NCBI GenBank assembly: GCA_016758965.1
Contig: JAEPRB010000203.1
Coordinates: 1-64,000, forward strand
Reading direction: 5' to 3'
Source of the DNA: Circinella minor
Taxonomy: Eukaryota > Mucoromycota > Mucoromycetes > Mucorales > Lichtheimiaceae
Length of the DNA stretch: 64,000 bases
Under the pieces are notes generated by a model that was given only the letters and a program-made list of their open reading frames with translations, was not told the DNA's origin and searched no databases. This document shows positions 63,268 through 64,000 of the stretch, piece by piece. Position numbers and translations under genes: made by a program. Each line of letters begins with the position of its first letter. Positions within the stretch are counted from its first letter, which is position 1.

Positions 63268-64000
63268 ATGTCTTATAAATGTATACTTGCTCCACATTAT
63301 TGTATTCCACCTCCTATTTTATCCATCCTTGTTGGACGTTTACCCCAAGTTTCAACTATTATTGAAGATGTGACTGAAGAAGCAACAACAACAGAAACGA
63401 TCAAGTTGGAAGAAACAACTGATGATCAAGGTGCAATAACCTCCATTTTATATGCACCATTTTTTTAATGTTATAGAAATTTGTCAGTTAACCTTATTTA
63501 CTAAAAAAATGTTTTTGTAGTGGATTCATGGGATAAAGATTGGGGATGGAACGTGGATGAGGTATGTTGTTTCTTCTTATATGTTTCTTCTTGAAGTTAC
63601 CTTAGCACCGACAACTTATTTCCAGTGCACGTATATATATATATATATAGGGCCCCAAATCGCCGAGTCCAGTCGATCGCATTGCTAGTAGTAGTAATAC
63701 AAGTGATTATGCACACGCGTTTAGTCCACTTACTGAATCGTATATGGTATCAACATCTCCTGGTGGTGGATACATGGTTCTTGCGCATAAATCAAAATTT
63801 GTTGTGGTTGAGTTAAATGAAGAAGAAGAAGAATATTGTGCCGTTGGTCAAGGATCTGGATGTGAGATGGAAGGGTACGTTCTCATATATAAGTTTATTA
63901 TATATGTGTAATGTAATGTACATACTTTAACAAGTGTTAATTTAACAAGTATATGTGTTTTTATAACTTGTAGTGAAGAAATCACAGCTATTTTATGTTT
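63268..64000 (+). CDS. 5' end of a Rab3GAP regulatory-subunit-like gene (partial)
   Basis: The gene runs off the window. Proposed exons are 63268-63430, 63521-63561, 63651-63874 and 63974 onward, in frame across all junctions; the first donor (CAAG-GTGCAA) is weak. The product starts MSYKCILAPHYCIPPPILSI, then has an acidic Thr/Glu stretch and WDKDWGWNVDE. A segment YMVSTSPGGGYMVLAHKSKF is followed by VVVELNEEEEEYCAVGQGSG and EGEEITAILCF. The pattern 'S-x-x-G-x-x-L-A-H-x-x-x-x-x-x-x' then 'VG-x-x-G-x-x-E-x-x-E-x-I-T-x-x-L-C' fits the N-terminal domain of the non-catalytic Rab3GAP subunit (RAB3GAP2). With only about 120 residues visible, the assignment is tentative. Confidence 0.55.

Overview
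The window is a 64-kb piece of a eukaryotic nuclear genome, almost certainly fungal and most likely from Mucoromycota (Mucorales or a close relative). The support is: AT-rich DNA; genes cut by many short introns (mostly 50-110 nt) with GTAAGT-type donors; a fungal gene set (Sen2, Ssz1, Atg2, Orb6/Cbk1-type kinase, Tea1-like kelch protein, PAS-GATA factor); and transposon families whose proteins resemble those I know from mucoralean genomes. There are no operons. I rebuilt the exons by hand from splice sites, and every complete model listed closes in frame.

Layout. 129-1398: a five-exon gene of unknown function. 2.15-12.2 kb: a transposon graveyard holding a decayed Tc1/mariner transposase, a 5'-truncated LINE, a Ty3-type gag-protease remnant, a pogo-like element, and a tyrosine-recombinase element. 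Nested in the pogo-like element is a 1.54-kb near-perfect inverted repeat whose arms carry a degenerate 23-bp periodic array. 12.9-14.1 kb: a four-helix membrane protein. 15.4-18.1 kb: a PAS-GATA transcription factor. 19.7-21.4 kb: an arrestin-like adaptor. 23.2-25.9 kb: prolyl-tRNA synthetase. 26.2-33.7 kb: ATG2 in 15 exons. 33.7-38.8 kb: a gene-poor stretch with a MULE-like non-autonomous transposon (37550-38414) flanked by a 9-bp target duplication. 38.9-41.4 kb: a secreted GPI-anchored LRR protein in which nearly every repeat is its own exon. 41.8-42.6 kb: a C2-domain protein. 43.7-45.4 kb: tyrosine aminotransferase. 45.5-46.6 kb: SEN2. 47.0-50.4 kb: a kelch/coiled-coil polarity protein. 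50.7-52.7 kb: SSZ1. 55.0-55.9 kb: a ZCCHC9-type zinc-knuckle protein. 55.9-57.0 kb: a Gdown1/POLR2M-like protein. 57.2-58.8 kb: pyridoxal kinase. 59.3-61.4 kb: an NDR kinase. 63.3 kb to the end: the start of a Rab3GAP regulatory-subunit-like gene.

How the genes relate. Most are single housekeeping genes. Divergent pairs with short shared promoters are LRR/C2, SEN2/kelch and Gdown1-like/pyridoxal kinase. Convergent pairs are tyrosine aminotransferase/SEN2 (75 bp apart) and ZCCHC9-like/Gdown1-like, whose stop codons overlap. The kelch protein and NDR kinase both belong to polarity control in fungi. Pyridoxal kinase makes the PLP cofactor that the aminotransferase uses. The strongest candidates for something undescribed are the giant hairpin with its 23-bp period and the MULE-like element with three repeated motifs per end.
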